Of a DNA stretch of 64,000 bases, positions 10,097 through 20,352 are shown piece after piece. The DNA is from Wigglesworthia glossinidia (lineage in GTDB: Bacteria; Pseudomonadota; Gammaproteobacteria; Enterobacterales; Enterobacteriaceae), in the NCBI GenBank assembly GCA_030827005.1, contig JAVBJL010000008.1:1-64000 (forward strand). The letters are read 5' to 3'. Position 1 is the first letter of the stretch; each line of letters opens with the position of its first letter. The notes beneath the pieces are model-generated. The model saw only the letters and a program-made list of their open reading frames with translations. It had not been told where the DNA came from and made no database searches. Both the position numbers and the translations under genes were made by a program.

Positions 10097-10169
10097 TGCC
10101 CGGAGACGGAATCGAACCGTCGACACAAGGATTTTCAGTCCTTTGCTCTTCCAACTGAGCTATCCGGGC
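10097..10169 (-). tRNA. tRNA-Phe(GAA)
   Basis: Reverse complement GCCCGGATAGCTCAGTTGGAAGAGCAAAGGACTGAAAATCCTT...GGTTCGATTCCGTCTCCGGGCA; anticodon GAA. Confidence 0.95.
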
Positions 10170-10316
10170 AAATACTGATTAAATTTTTATAAATTTAACT
10201 TATATTTATTTTTTCAACTAATATGCAAGAATAAAAGTAATATGTAATTTGTGATTTTAGTGGACTATTTTATCATATATTAAAAAACTTAAAAATAATT
10301 ATGTGAACTAAAAATG

Positions 10317-10679
10317 TTAACATGATGTATTTTTTTCAATCCATTTTTTATAGTTATCTTCTATACTTTCAGTTGAAAGAACAATGAGTTCTGGAACATC
10401 ATAGGGATGTAATTTTTTAATTTCTAAAAAAATTTTATTTTTTAATATAAGTTTGCTTTTAATTAAAATTTGTATTTCTTTTTTTTTTGTTAAAATATTA
10501 TTCCAGTAATAAAATGAAGTAACATTTGTTAATTGCGTAATACAAGCGGCTAATTTATTTTTTAATAAATGTTTAATAGCATAGTGTGTAGATTCGATAT
10601 CTGGAAACGTGCATAATATTATGCATATATTACTTCTTTTTACAAGTATATCCTGAGAAAAAGTACGTATATTATTCAT
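10317..10679 (-). CDS. cutA: divalent-cation tolerance protein CutA
   Basis: KLAACITQLTNVTSFYYWNN...EIQILIKSK...LHPYDVPELIVL; next to aspA. Confidence 0.88.
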   Translation of the reverse strand: MNNIRTFSQDILVKRSNICIILCTFPDIESTHYAIKHLLKNKLAACITQLTNVTSFYYWNNILTKKKEIQILIKSKLILKNKIFLEIKKLHPYDVPELIVLSTESIEDNYKKWIEKNTSC

Positions 10680-10747
10680 GGTTATTTTTCTTCTTAAGTA
10701 TAAAACATTATCAAAAATATAACTAGTCAGTATTTTTTAGAAAAAAT

Positions 10748-12187
10748 TTATGTTAATAAATCATCTGAATTATTTTTTATTTTATACTGAGGATGTATTA
10801 AATTTTTTAAAGAAAAAATTTTATTAATTTCTTTTTCTGTTAAAAAACCTTTTTCTAATGCAACTTCTTTTACGCTTTTACCACTTTGAGAGCAAATTTT
10901 TCCAATAATATCACCTTTATGATGTCCGATAAATGGATTTAAATAAGTTACAATTCCAATGGAATTAGATACATATGATTCGCAAATTTTTTTATTTACT
11001 GTAATACCGTCAATGCATAAATCTTTCAAAGAAATTATAGCTTTTTCTAATATACTAATAGATTCAAATATTGCTTGACTAATTACGGGCTCCATAGCAT
11101 TTAATTGTAATTGACCTGCTTCTGATGCCATTGTTACACATAAATCATTTCCATAAACTTTAAAGCATACCTGATTGACTACTTCTGGTAATACAGGATT
11201 GATTTTAGCAGGCATAATTGAGGATCCTGCTTGCAGCTCAGGTAAATTGATTTCGTTTAATCCTGCTCTAGGACCGGAAGATAACAATCTAAGATCGTTA
11301 CAAATTTTAGATAATCTAATTGCTAATGTTTTTAATCCACTATGAATAATAGTATATACTCCACAATCGTAATTTGCTTCAATTAAATCTTTAGCTGCTA
11401 TACATGGAACACCGCTAACTTTAGAAAGCTGTTTGATGACAGTATCTTGATATCCTTCAGGGGTATTCAATTTTGTTCCAATTGCAGTGCCTCCAAGATT
11501 TACATGTAATAATAATTTAGAAATATATAATAGATTTATTTTTTCTTTTTTTAATGATGTGTGAAAAGCATAAAATTCTTGACCTAAAGTCATCGGAACA
11601 GCATCTTGTAATTGAGTCCTACCCATTTTTATAATATTAGCAAATTCTTTTGATTTATTTTTTAAACTGAATATTAGATACGTAATTGTTTTAACTAATT
11701 TCAATAAAGATGTATAGATAGCTAACCTTAGTCCTGTAGGATACGCATCATTGGTAGATTGACTAAGATTTAAATGATCATTAGGATGTAAAAATTGATA
11801 TTCGCCTTTTTTATGTCCCATCAATTCTAATCCAATGTTAGCTAAAACTTCGTTAATATTCATATTTACTGAAGTTCCCGCTCCTCCTTGAAAGGCATCT
11901 ATTGGAAATTGATGCATGTATAAATTATTTTTTTTTAAAATTTGATCACATGATGCGCAAATAATTTTTGCAATATTTTTAGATAAGATTTTCAATTTCA
12001 AATTAGCCATTGCAGATGCTTTTTTTACTATCACCATGCTACGTATTAATTCTGGGTAATCACCTATAGTCATTTTGCTAATTTTAAAATTTTCAATAGC
12101 ACGCAAAGTATGAATGCCATAATATGCTTCTGAGGGAATTTCTCGAATCCCAATAAGATCTTTTTCAATACGAATAAAATTTGACAT
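10748..12187 (-). CDS. aspA: aspartate ammonia-lyase
   Basis: 479 aa; signature [21 protein letters not shown]-terminus [29 protein letters not shown]. Confidence 0.96.
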   Translation of the reverse strand: MSNFIRIEKDLIGIREIPSEAYYGIHTLRAIENFKISKMTIGDYPELIRSMVIVKKASAMANLKLKILSKNIAKIICASCDQILKKNNLYMHQFPIDAFQGGAGTSVNMNINEVLANIGLELMGHKKGEYQFLHPNDHLNLSQSTNDAYPTGLRLAIYTSLLKLVKTITYLIFSLKNKSKEFANIIKMGRTQLQDAVPMTLGQEFYAFHTSLKKEKINLLYISKLLLHVNLGGTAIGTKLNTPEGYQDTVIKQLSKVSGVPCIAAKDLIEANYDCGVYTIIHSGLKTLAIRLSKICNDLRLLSSGPRAGLNEINLPELQAGSSIMPAKINPVLPEVVNQVCFKVYGNDLCVTMASEAGQLQLNAMEPVISQAIFESISILEKAIISLKDLCIDGITVNKKICESYVSNSIGIVTYLNPFIGHHKGDIIGKICSQSGKSVKEVALEKGFLTEKEINKIFSLKNLIHPQYKIKNNSDDLLT

Positions 12188-12253
12188 GATTGATCCTTGA
12201 CAGTAATTTAATACTGCATGTTATTTTATGCTATTAAAATAAATATGTGACAT

Positions 12254-12271
12254 GTATCTTTATTAAGATAC
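12254..12271. promoter_or_regulatory. inverted repeat GTATCTT-TATT-AAGATAC upstream of aspA
   Basis: Perfect 7-bp arms, 4-nt loop; second palindrome ATACTTT-T-AAAGTAT at 12324-12338. Confidence 0.35.
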
Positions 12272-12816
12272 TCAAATTTTTAATTTATTTTATTTTTTTT
12301 AAACTATCTTATTATTATCGGAAATACTTTTAAAGTATAGATATATAGCATGTAGTTTGTTTTTAAAAATATTAAAAATACAACAAGATATATTTAATAA
12401 ATATACTAATTTTATCAATTTGTTAAATATTTTAATCATTTAAAATATTTATTTGAATTATTAATTAATTTTAATAAAAAATAAATTTTTTTAAATATTA
12501 TTTGAAATGAAAAATTATCTTTTATTATGCATAATGATATTTTTTTAAAAAATTAAAATAATTATTTTTTATAAATTAAATTTAGTTATTTATTAGTATT
12601 AATAAGTAATAAATTAATTATATTAAAAAAATCTAAAAGATTTAGAAAATTATTTAACTAAATACATTTTTTACAAAATAATATAATAGAATACGTTGAT
12701 TAATTATTACTAATTATAAAAGCTTGTTTTAAATATATAAAAATAAAAATTTATTTCTGCTTTAAAAATTAACAAAATAACTAATAATTTTTAAAAAATT
12801 AAATATATTTTATATA

Positions 12817-13641
12817 TTATGTATCTATATGAAGTACTTTATTTATTTTTACTTTTTTTTCAGTGTTAGAATCAGATTTTTTAATAATAACGGCACAGTT
12901 TATATGAAACTTTTTATCTTTAGAGGGTAGGCTTCCGGGAATAACTACTGATCCGCTAGGTATGCGCCCATAATAAATTTTTTTATGAATAGAATCGTAG
13001 ATCTTTGTGCTTTTTCCAATAAATACTCCCATGGAGACAATTGAATTGGATTCTACAATTACACCTTCGACGATTTCAGATCGAGCTCCAATGAAACAAT
13101 TATCTTCGATTATAGTTGGGTTAGATTGCAGGGGTTCTAATATTCCTCCAATACCTGTGCCTCCAGAAATATGAACGTTTTTTCCGATTTGTGCGCATGA
13201 TCCTATAGTGGACCAAGTATCTATTGTTGATCCTTCGTCAATATAAGCTCCTATATTAACATACGACGGCATCAAAACGCTATTTTTAGAAATAAATGCG
13301 CCTTTTCTTACGCATGCGTTAGGGACGACTCTGATATTTGCGTATTTAAAATCTAAATCATTCCATGTAGAAAATTTTGTATCTATTTTATCAAAAAAAC
13401 GCATATTTTCTGATATAATCATCCGATTTTTAAAAATACGGAATGCAAGTAATATTGCTTTTTTAATCCATTGATTTGTAATCCATATTCCATTTTTCTT
13501 TTCTGCTACTCTAATTTTTCCTTTATCCAATAAATCAATTATTTTAGTAATTGTTTTTTTTAAAGTTGGACACGTGTTTGTGTGTTTAAGAATATTTTTA
13601 TTTTCAAATGCAATATCAATTATTTTTTTTAGATTATTCAT
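12817..13641 (-). CDS. dapD: 2,3,4,5-tetrahydropyridine-2,6-dicarboxylate N-succinyltransferase
   Basis: Left-handed beta-helix hexapeptides; RVVPNACVRKGAFISKNSVLMPSYVNIGAYIDEGSTIDTW; adjacent to map. Confidence 0.96.
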   Translation of the reverse strand: MNNLKKIIDIAFENKNILKHTNTCPTLKKTITKIIDLLDKGKIRVAEKKNGIWITNQWIKKAILLAFRIFKNRMIISENMRFFDKIDTKFSTWNDLDFKYANIRVVPNACVRKGAFISKNSVLMPSYVNIGAYIDEGSTIDTWSTIGSCAQIGKNVHISGGTGIGGILEPLQSNPTIIEDNCFIGARSEIVEGVIVESNSIVSMGVFIGKSTKIYDSIHKKIYYGRIPSGSVVIPGSLPSKDKKFHINCAVIIKKSDSNTEKKVKINKVLHIDT

Positions 13642-13679
13642 GTTAAAATTCTATGAAAATAGAGCCGAGAAATTTTAGA

Positions 13680-14474
13680 TTATACTATATTTTTTACGTT
13701 TTCATAAGAGCTCATCGTCATCACTTTGCTGCCTTTTTGTGTTACTAAAACTGTATGCTCATATTGAGCAGATAGCTTTCCGTCTTTTGTTTTTACCGTC
13801 CATCCATCTGGCATGGTATATACATGACGTGATCCTGCGTTAATCATTGGTTCTATAGTAAATACCATTCCTGGTTTTAATATGATTTCTTGATCATAAG
13901 CATCATAGTGTAATATTTGAGGTGATTCATGAAAATTTTTTCCAATTCCGTGCCCGCAATATTCTCGAACTATTGAGTAATTTTTAGATTCAACATATTT
14001 TTGAATTGTTCTCCCAATTTCTCTGAGCCTTATACCTGGACGAACAATTTCAATAGCTAAATATAAACTTTTTTTCGCTGTTTTGCATAAATTTAATCCA
14101 GAAATGCTTGTTTTTCCAACATAAAACATCTTTGATGTATCACCATAATATCCATCTTTTATTATTGCAATATCGATATTTAAAATATCACCTGATTTTA
14201 ATTTAGTTTCTTTGCTTGGAATTCCATGGCATACTACGTCATTTATTGAGATACATACTGATTTTGGAAAACCACAATATCCTAGTGCTGCTGGAAAAGA
14301 ATTACGATTACTTATAATATACTTATGGCATATTAAATCTAATTCTTCCGTGCTGATACCTGCTTCAATATGTTTAGAAATTTTTTTTAACGTATTTGCC
14401 GCAACTGTACAAGATTGTTGTATTTTAAAGATATCATACGATGATTTAATATCAATAAACATATTTACGTCCAT
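13680..14474 (-). CDS. map: methionine aminopeptidase
   Basis: YCGHGIGKNFHESPQILHY; GMVFTIEPMINAG; divergent from rpsB as in E. coli. Confidence 0.96.
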   Translation of the reverse strand: MDVNMFIDIKSSYDIFKIQQSCTVAANTLKKISKHIEAGISTEELDLICHKYIISNRNSFPAALGYCGFPKSVCISINDVVCHGIPSKETKLKSGDILNIDIAIIKDGYYGDTSKMFYVGKTSISGLNLCKTAKKSLYLAIEIVRPGIRLREIGRTIQKYVESKNYSIVREYCGHGIGKNFHESPQILHYDAYDQEIILKPGMVFTIEPMINAGSRHVYTMPDGWTVKTKDGKLSAQYEHTVLVTQKGSKVMTMSSYENVKNIV

Positions 14475-14628
14475 GTAGATTAAGTATTAATTTTATTAAG
14501 TGTTTAATAAAATATTTTTTAAATTAAGTTTAATTTATTACTTTATAATACGAATATACTAAATTTTAAATAAAATTAAATATTTTTTTAAATTTTTTAT
14601 TTAAATAATACTATTAAGTTTTTTAAAT

Positions 14629-14656
14629 TTGATATCATGAATAAATTTTATAAAAT
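14629..14656 (+). promoter_or_regulatory. candidate sigma70-type promoter for rpsB-tsf (TTGATA-N16-TAAAAT)
   Basis: Hexamers near consensus, about 50 bp upstream of the rpsB ATG; high AT content raises the false-positive rate. Confidence 0.35.
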
Positions 14657-14704
14657 GCTATATATTTTATTTTATAATTTATAATAAAAAAAAAGGAATA
14701 AAAA

Positions 14705-15418
14705 ATGATAAACATATCTATACAGAATATGATTAAATCAGGAGTTCATTTCGGACATCAATCACGTTATTGGAATCCACATATGAAACCTTTTATTTTT
14801 GGAAAGAAAAATAAAATACATATTATCGATTTAGAAAAAACAATAACTATGTTTAATCGAGCCATGTTAGAATTATCTAAAATTTCTCGTCGCGGAGGGA
14901 AAATTTTATTTGTTGGAACTAAGCGTGCAGCATCTGAACCTATAAAACAATTTGCTAAAAATTGTAATCAATTTTTTGTAAATTATAGATGGCTCGGAGG
15001 AATGCTAACAAATTGGAAAACTGTTAGACAATCTATTCGATACTTAAAAGATCTTGAAATACAGTCTCAAGATGGAACATTTGAAAAATTAACTAAACGC
15101 GAAGCATTAATTAGAAAACGCACCTTAAATAAATTAGAAAACAGTTTAGGTGGTATTAAAAATATGGGTGGTCTCCCCGATGCTCTTTTTGTTATTGATG
15201 CATCATATGAAAAAATTGCCATAAAAGAAGCAAATAAATTAGGCATTCTTATTTTTGCCGTAGTAGATACTAATTCTAATCCTGAAAAAATTAATTTTAT
15301 TATTCCAGGAAATGACGATGCGATACGAGCAATTAATTTATATTTATCTGTTGCAGCAAAAACCATTCAAAAAGCAAAATTAAACAAATCAAAAGAAATA
15401 GATAAAAAATATTCTTAA
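14705..15418 (+). CDS. rpsB: 30S ribosomal protein S2
   Basis: [25 protein letters not shown]...; [12 protein letters not shown]. Confidence 0.97.
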   Translation: MINISIQNMIKSGVHFGHQSRYWNPHMKPFIFGKKNKIHIIDLEKTITMFNRAMLELSKISRRGGKILFVGTKRAASEPIKQFAKNCNQFFVNYRWLGGMLTNWKTVRQSIRYLKDLEIQSQDGTFEKLTKREALIRKRTLNKLENSLGGIKNMGGLPDALFVIDASYEKIAIKEANKLGILIFAVVDTNSNPEKINFIIPGNDDAIRAINLYLSVAAKTIQKAKLNKSKEIDKKYS

Positions 15419-15472
15419 AAATATTTATATTATTTAAATAATCTTCGGATAACCTTTTTTAGGCCAATAATT

Positions 15473-16282
15473 ATGACTGACAAAATATCTTTATCTCTTA
15501 TAAAATCCATGAGAGAACGTACTAATTTAGGAGTGTTAGCATGCAAACAAGCATTAATAAAAACTAACGGAAATATTAATCTTGCAATACAATATGTACG
15601 TCGATTAGGATTAATTCAATCTCAGCAAAAAATTTCTGTGCAATCTAAAACTTGTGGAATTATTCTAGTAAAAGTAAAAAAAGAAAAAAATATCGGGATA
15701 CTTATCGAAATAAATAGCGAAAGTGATTTCGTTGCAAAAAATGAGATGTTTAACGATTTTGGAAAAAAAGTTATTAATACAATGTTTGAAAAAAATATTT
15801 CAGATATAGATATTTTAAGAAATTTTTTTAGAGATAAAATTGAATACTTAACTCTTCAATTTGGAGAAAATATTAATATTAGACGAATTAAAATGCTACA
15901 TGGAAAACATTTAAGCTTTTATTTGCATCTACAACGTATCGGAGTGATAGTCGATTGTACTGATACAAATGATAAATTAAATCAAAAAATTGCTATGCAT
16001 ATAGCAGCAAGCAATCCTAGATACATTAATGTAAATTGTATTCCGAAACATATCATTGATCAAGAATATAATATACATCTAAAAAATGCTTTAAATTTAG
16101 GAAAAACACATGTTATTTCTGAACAAGTAGCTAATGGTCGTATGAAAAAATTTTTTGAAAACGTTGTTTTAGAAGAACAATATTTTATTTTTGATGCCGA
16201 GAAAAAAATTAAGTATTTTCTTATTAAAAATGATATTGATGTTAAAAATTTTATTAGATTCGAACTAGGAGAAGATTGTTAA
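15473..16282 (+). CDS. tsf: elongation factor Ts
   Basis: SLIKSMRERTNLGVLACKQAL; INSESDFVAKN; follows rpsB. Confidence 0.96.
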   Translation: MTDKISLSLIKSMRERTNLGVLACKQALIKTNGNINLAIQYVRRLGLIQSQQKISVQSKTCGIILVKVKKEKNIGILIEINSESDFVAKNEMFNDFGKKVINTMFEKNISDIDILRNFFRDKIEYLTLQFGENINIRRIKMLHGKHLSFYLHLQRIGVIVDCTDTNDKLNQKIAMHIAASNPRYINVNCIPKHIIDQEYNIHLKNALNLGKTHVISEQVANGRMKKFFENVVLEEQYFIFDAEKKIKYFLIKNDIDVKNFIRFELGEDC

Positions 16283-16695
16283 TTTAATAATTCAATAATA
16301 GAATATACTAACAACAAATAAAATCTAAAAATTACATCTCTATGAATTAAAACTTTTTCAAATTTTAATTAAATACAAAAAAAATTACATCTTTTTATTC
16401 AAAAATAGAATAATGAAATATTAGAATATGATATAAATAAAAATCAAAATTGCATTCTAAAAAATCTAATAAAACGTTCGGTCGAGTATTGAAAAATTTT
16501 GTATAATTTAAAAAAAATTAAATGTTTTTTAATTTATTATGCAAATAAAAAAATTAAATACTTAAATTGATTAAATAATATTTTCAAATTAGAACTAGTT
16601 ATTTTAAAAAAATATGCGAACAATTTACAAAATGTTCTTTATTGTATAAAATAATAGAATCTAATAAAAAAATTAATTCTATTTAGGATAACGAT

Positions 16696-17253
16696 GTGAT
16701 TCATGAGATTTATAACCACGCGGATTCACGTATGCAGAAAGCAATAGAATTTTTTGTAGAAAATATCTCTAAGATACGCACTGATCGTGCATCTCCTCAA
16801 TTAATAAGTAATATTGAAATTGATTATTTTGGAACAAAAATTTCATTAAATAAATTATCTAATATTACAACAGAAAGCTGGAATACTTTAATATTAACGG
16901 TTTTTGATACGAATGCTATTAAAAAAATTGAACAAGCTATTTTATCTTCAAATATCGGATTAATGCCTAAAATACATCATAATTCTATTCGTATAATTTT
17001 TCCAAAACTAACGGAAGAACGTCGTACCAAACTAATAAGATTAATTCGGAAAGAATCAGAAAAAAATATTATATCTATTCGTAATATACGTCGCGATGTT
17101 AATGAAAAAGTAAAAAATTTAACTAAAAAAAGCATAATTAGTAAAGATGAAGAAAAAAAATTTCAAAATAAAATTCAAAAACTAACTAATAATAAAGTAA
17201 AAATAATAAAAACACTTCTTTTAAAAAAAGAAAATGATCTTAATTTAGTTTAA
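16696..17253 (+). CDS. frr: ribosome recycling factor (GTG start)
   Basis: ENISKIRTDRASPQLI...LTEERRTKLIRLIRKESEKNIISIRNIRRDVNEKVK. Confidence 0.96.
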   Translation: MIHEIYNHADSRMQKAIEFFVENISKIRTDRASPQLISNIEIDYFGTKISLNKLSNITTESWNTLILTVFDTNAIKKIEQAILSSNIGLMPKIHHNSIRIIFPKLTEERRTKLIRLIRKESEKNIISIRNIRRDVNEKVKNLTKKSIISKDEEKKFQNKIQKLTNNKVKIIKTLLLKKENDLNLV

Positions 17254-17355
17254 ATTATAAAAATTTTTATTAAAACGTATATGTCGAATAAGCATTAATT
17301 TTAAAAAAAATTTTATTTTTTTTTAAACCAAATTTCTTTTTATATATAATTTATA

Positions 17356-18564
17356 ATGAAAACTAAAAATTTAACTATTTTAGGTAGCACTGGTTCTATC
17401 GGAATTAATACGTTAGATGTTCTTAATAAGAATTTAAATATATTTTCTATTTATGCACTTATATCATATGGGAATAATATAGATTTAATGACTCTTCAAT
17501 GTTTGAAGTATCAGCCAAAATATGCATGTACTATTGATGTTAAATCTGCAAAACTACTAAAAAAAAATTTATTATTTCATGAATGTAAAACATCCGTTCT
17601 ATCTGGACTCAAGTCAGCATGTCAATTGTCTTCATCAGAAGATATCGATACAGTAGTTGCTGCTACACTTGGACTATCTGGAATACCTTCCATCTTTGCT
17701 GCAATTAAATCAGGAAAAAAAATACTTTTAGCAAATAAAGAAATTTTAGTAACCTGTGGCAATTTTTTTATGCAGAAAATAAAAAAATATAATGCCTTTT
17801 TATGTCCAATAGATAGCGAACATAATGCTATTTTTCAAACATTGTCTGGAAACATGCAAAAACAATTAGGAAACCCTTCTTTATTAAGTACATGTCAAAT
17901 TTCTAGCATTATTTTAACGGGATCTGGAGGTCCTTTTCGAAACATTCCTTTAAAAGATTTACATTTAATGACACCAGATCAAGCATGTGCACATCCAAAT
18001 TGGAAAATGGGAAGAAAGATTTCTGTAGATTCTGCAACAATGATGAATAAAGGATTAGAATACATTGTAGCTCGGTTATTATTCCAAGCTAATTCGAATC
18101 AAATTGAGGTATTACTTCATCCACAATCCGTTATTCATGCAATGATAAGATATATTGACGGTAGTATATTTTCTCATATGAGCGTTCCTGATATTAAAAC
18201 TGCTATTTCATATGGATTAGGATATCCAAAGCGTATATTTTCCGGTAATTCTCAGGTAAATTTTCTTAAAATTAACCACTTAAGTTTTGAATCAATCAAT
18301 GAACAACGGTATCCCTGTTTTTATTTGGCTTTACAAGCAATGCAATCTGGACAAGGAGAAATTATAACATTAAATGCAGCAAATGAAATTGTAGTAGAAG
18401 CTTTTTTATCAAAAAAAATTAAATTTACAGATATTGCAATAATTAATAGAAATATTTTAGAAACATTTAAAATATTTTCGCCAAAAAATATAAAAGATAT
18501 TTTAATGCTCGATAAGAAAGTTCGGAAATATACGAGTAAATATATTAAGTTGAAAAATTTTTAA
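17356..18564 (+). CDS. dxr: 1-deoxy-D-xylulose 5-phosphate reductoisomerase
   Basis: LGSTGSIGINTLDVL; LANKEILVTCG; HPNWKMGRKISVDSATMMNKGLE. Confidence 0.97.
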   Translation: MKTKNLTILGSTGSIGINTLDVLNKNLNIFSIYALISYGNNIDLMTLQCLKYQPKYACTIDVKSAKLLKKNLLFHECKTSVLSGLKSACQLSSSEDIDTVVAATLGLSGIPSIFAAIKSGKKILLANKEILVTCGNFFMQKIKKYNAFLCPIDSEHNAIFQTLSGNMQKQLGNPSLLSTCQISSIILTGSGGPFRNIPLKDLHLMTPDQACAHPNWKMGRKISVDSATMMNKGLEYIVARLLFQANSNQIEVLLHPQSVIHAMIRYIDGSIFSHMSVPDIKTAISYGLGYPKRIFSGNSQVNFLKINHLSFESINEQRYPCFYLALQAMQSGQGEIITLNAANEIVVEAFLSKKIKFTDIAIINRNILETFKIFSPKNIKDILMLDKKVRKYTSKYIKLKNF

Positions 18565-18697
18565 TTTATCAAAATTTATACATTATTTAATAAACATTAT
18601 ATTATTAAAAAGTTATAAACATAAGTTTCAATTATATATTTATTATAAATGAAAAATATTAATAAATAAATTTCATATTAGCATTCGTAGGATAAAA

Positions 18698-19438
18698 ATG
18701 TTATTAAAAAAAAGTGATACTGTTAATCATCAACCTCGTCATATCGCAATCATTATGGACGGAAATGGACGTTGGGCAAATAATAGAGGAAAAATGCGTA
18801 TATTCGGTCATAAAGCAGGATTAGAATCAGCAAAACGTGCTGTAAATTTTGCAATAAAAAATCGATTTAATGCTTTAACTTTATATGCATTTAGTAGTGA
18901 AAATTGGAAAAGACCTAAAAAAGAAGTTTCTGACTTAATGAAATTATTTTTATACTCATTGAGTAATACTGTCCATAGTTTACAAAAAAATAACATTCGA
19001 TTAAAAATCATTGGAGATATTTCTCGATTTAATTTCAGATTACAAAAATATATCAAAAAAACTGAGGCGCTAACTCGTAAAAATAATGGGTTGAATTTGA
19101 ATATTGCCGCAAATTATGGAGGAAGATGGGATATCATACAAGGTGTTAAAAAAATTGTTGATCAAGTGCAAAAAGGAACTTTATATCCTGATCAAATTAA
19201 TGAATCTATGTTTTGTAAATTAATTTCTACGAATGAGTTAATGCCAGTAGATTTAGTAATTAGAACAGGAGGAGAATATCGGATTAGTAATTTTTTACTC
19301 TGGCAAATTGCATACTCTGAATTATTTTTTACTGATGTATTATGGCCTGATTTTAACCACGATATTTTTTCTAATGCAATTAGGTTTTTTTTAAAACGTA
19401 AACGTCGATTTGGTCATATAAAAAACACTATCATGTAG
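18698..19438 (+). CDS. uppS: undecaprenyl diphosphate synthase
   Basis: HIAIIMDGNGRWANNRGKMRIFGHKAG; LTLYAFSSENWKRP. Confidence 0.97.
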   Translation: MLLKKSDTVNHQPRHIAIIMDGNGRWANNRGKMRIFGHKAGLESAKRAVNFAIKNRFNALTLYAFSSENWKRPKKEVSDLMKLFLYSLSNTVHSLQKNNIRLKIIGDISRFNFRLQKYIKKTEALTRKNNGLNLNIAANYGGRWDIIQGVKKIVDQVQKGTLYPDQINESMFCKLISTNELMPVDLVIRTGGEYRISNFLLWQIAYSELFFTDVLWPDFNHDIFSNAIRFFLKRKRRFGHIKNTIM

Positions 19439-19469
19439 ATTATTAGTATTAAAAAAAAAGGAGAAAATT

Positions 19470-20333
19470 CTGAAAAAACGGATAATTAGCGCAGTAGTAT
19501 TGATTTTATCTATAGTGGATATATTATTTTTTTGCTCTAAAAAATTTTTTATTATATCAATATTTTTATTATACTTTATAAGTATTTTAGAATGGTGCAA
19601 TATTATTAAGTTAAAAAAAAATTTTTTCTTTATTACATACATTATATTTTCTTTATTAATTTTGTTCTTTTTAAGAAGTCAAAATATTTGCGTCCCTAAA
19701 AAAAATGTTTTTATGCAACAATATGTTATTTATAATATCGTTGTTTTATCAAACATATGGTGGGTTATTGCATTCATTATACTTGCATATTATCCGATAT
19801 CTAGTTTTTTATGGAAAAATAAAACACTTGTTCATTTAATAATAGGATGGTGTATAATAATACCATTATTTAGCAGTTTACTTATATTATATCAATTCAA
19901 TACAAATTCCCAAAAATTATTTGGATCCTGGATGATCGTATATATACTAACTTTAATATCTTGCTTAGATTCAGGAGCCTATTTATTTGGTAAATTATTT
20001 GGAAAAAACAAAATTTCTAAAATTATTTCTCCGAATAAAACTTGGGAGGGTATAATAGGAGGAGTAGTATTATCATATATTAGTGCATATTTATTTTATA
20101 AATTTAAATTTGTTCATATTAATATAACAATGTTTTTTATTTTATCTTCTTTTTCAATTATTTTTGGTATTTTAGGAGACCTGGTTATGAGCATGTTTAA
20201 AAGATACGCAAATATTAAAAACAGCGGTTTTTTAATTCCTGGACACGGAGGAGTTTTGGATAGACTTGATAGTCTATCTGCTTCTATTCCAATTTATACC
20301 TATTTCATTTTGATGACTATGCGTATTTCTTAA
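19470..20333 (+). CDS. cdsA: phosphatidate cytidylyltransferase; proposed CTG start at 19470 (ORF track begins at TTG 19500)
   Basis: C-terminal signature LIPGHGGVLDRLDSL. In-frame upstream CTG AAA AAA CGG ATA ATT AGC GCA gives (M)KKRIISAVVL, resembling the CdsA N-terminus; AAGGAG at 19458-19463, 6 nt before the CTG. Confidence 0.88.
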   Translation: MKKRIISAVVLILSIVDILFFCSKKFFIISIFLLYFISILEWCNIIKLKKNFFFITYIIFSLLILFFLRSQNICVPKKNVFMQQYVIYNIVVLSNIWWVIAFIILAYYPISSFLWKNKTLVHLIIGWCIIIPLFSSLLILYQFNTNSQKLFGSWMIVYILTLISCLDSGAYLFGKLFGKNKISKIISPNKTWEGIIGGVVLSYISAYLFYKFKFVHINITMFFILSSFSIIFGILGDLVMSMFKRYANIKNSGFLIPGHGGVLDRLDSLSASIPIYTYFILMTMRIS

Positions 20334-20352
20334 AACTTAGGATAATAAAAAT

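Noticed and set aside
14212-14478. 88-aa ORF antisense to map
   Set aside because: Overlaps a confident gene on the other strand; no support.
15067-15366. 99-aa antisense ORF in rpsB
   Set aside because: Lies within rpsB on the opposite strand; no homologous pattern.
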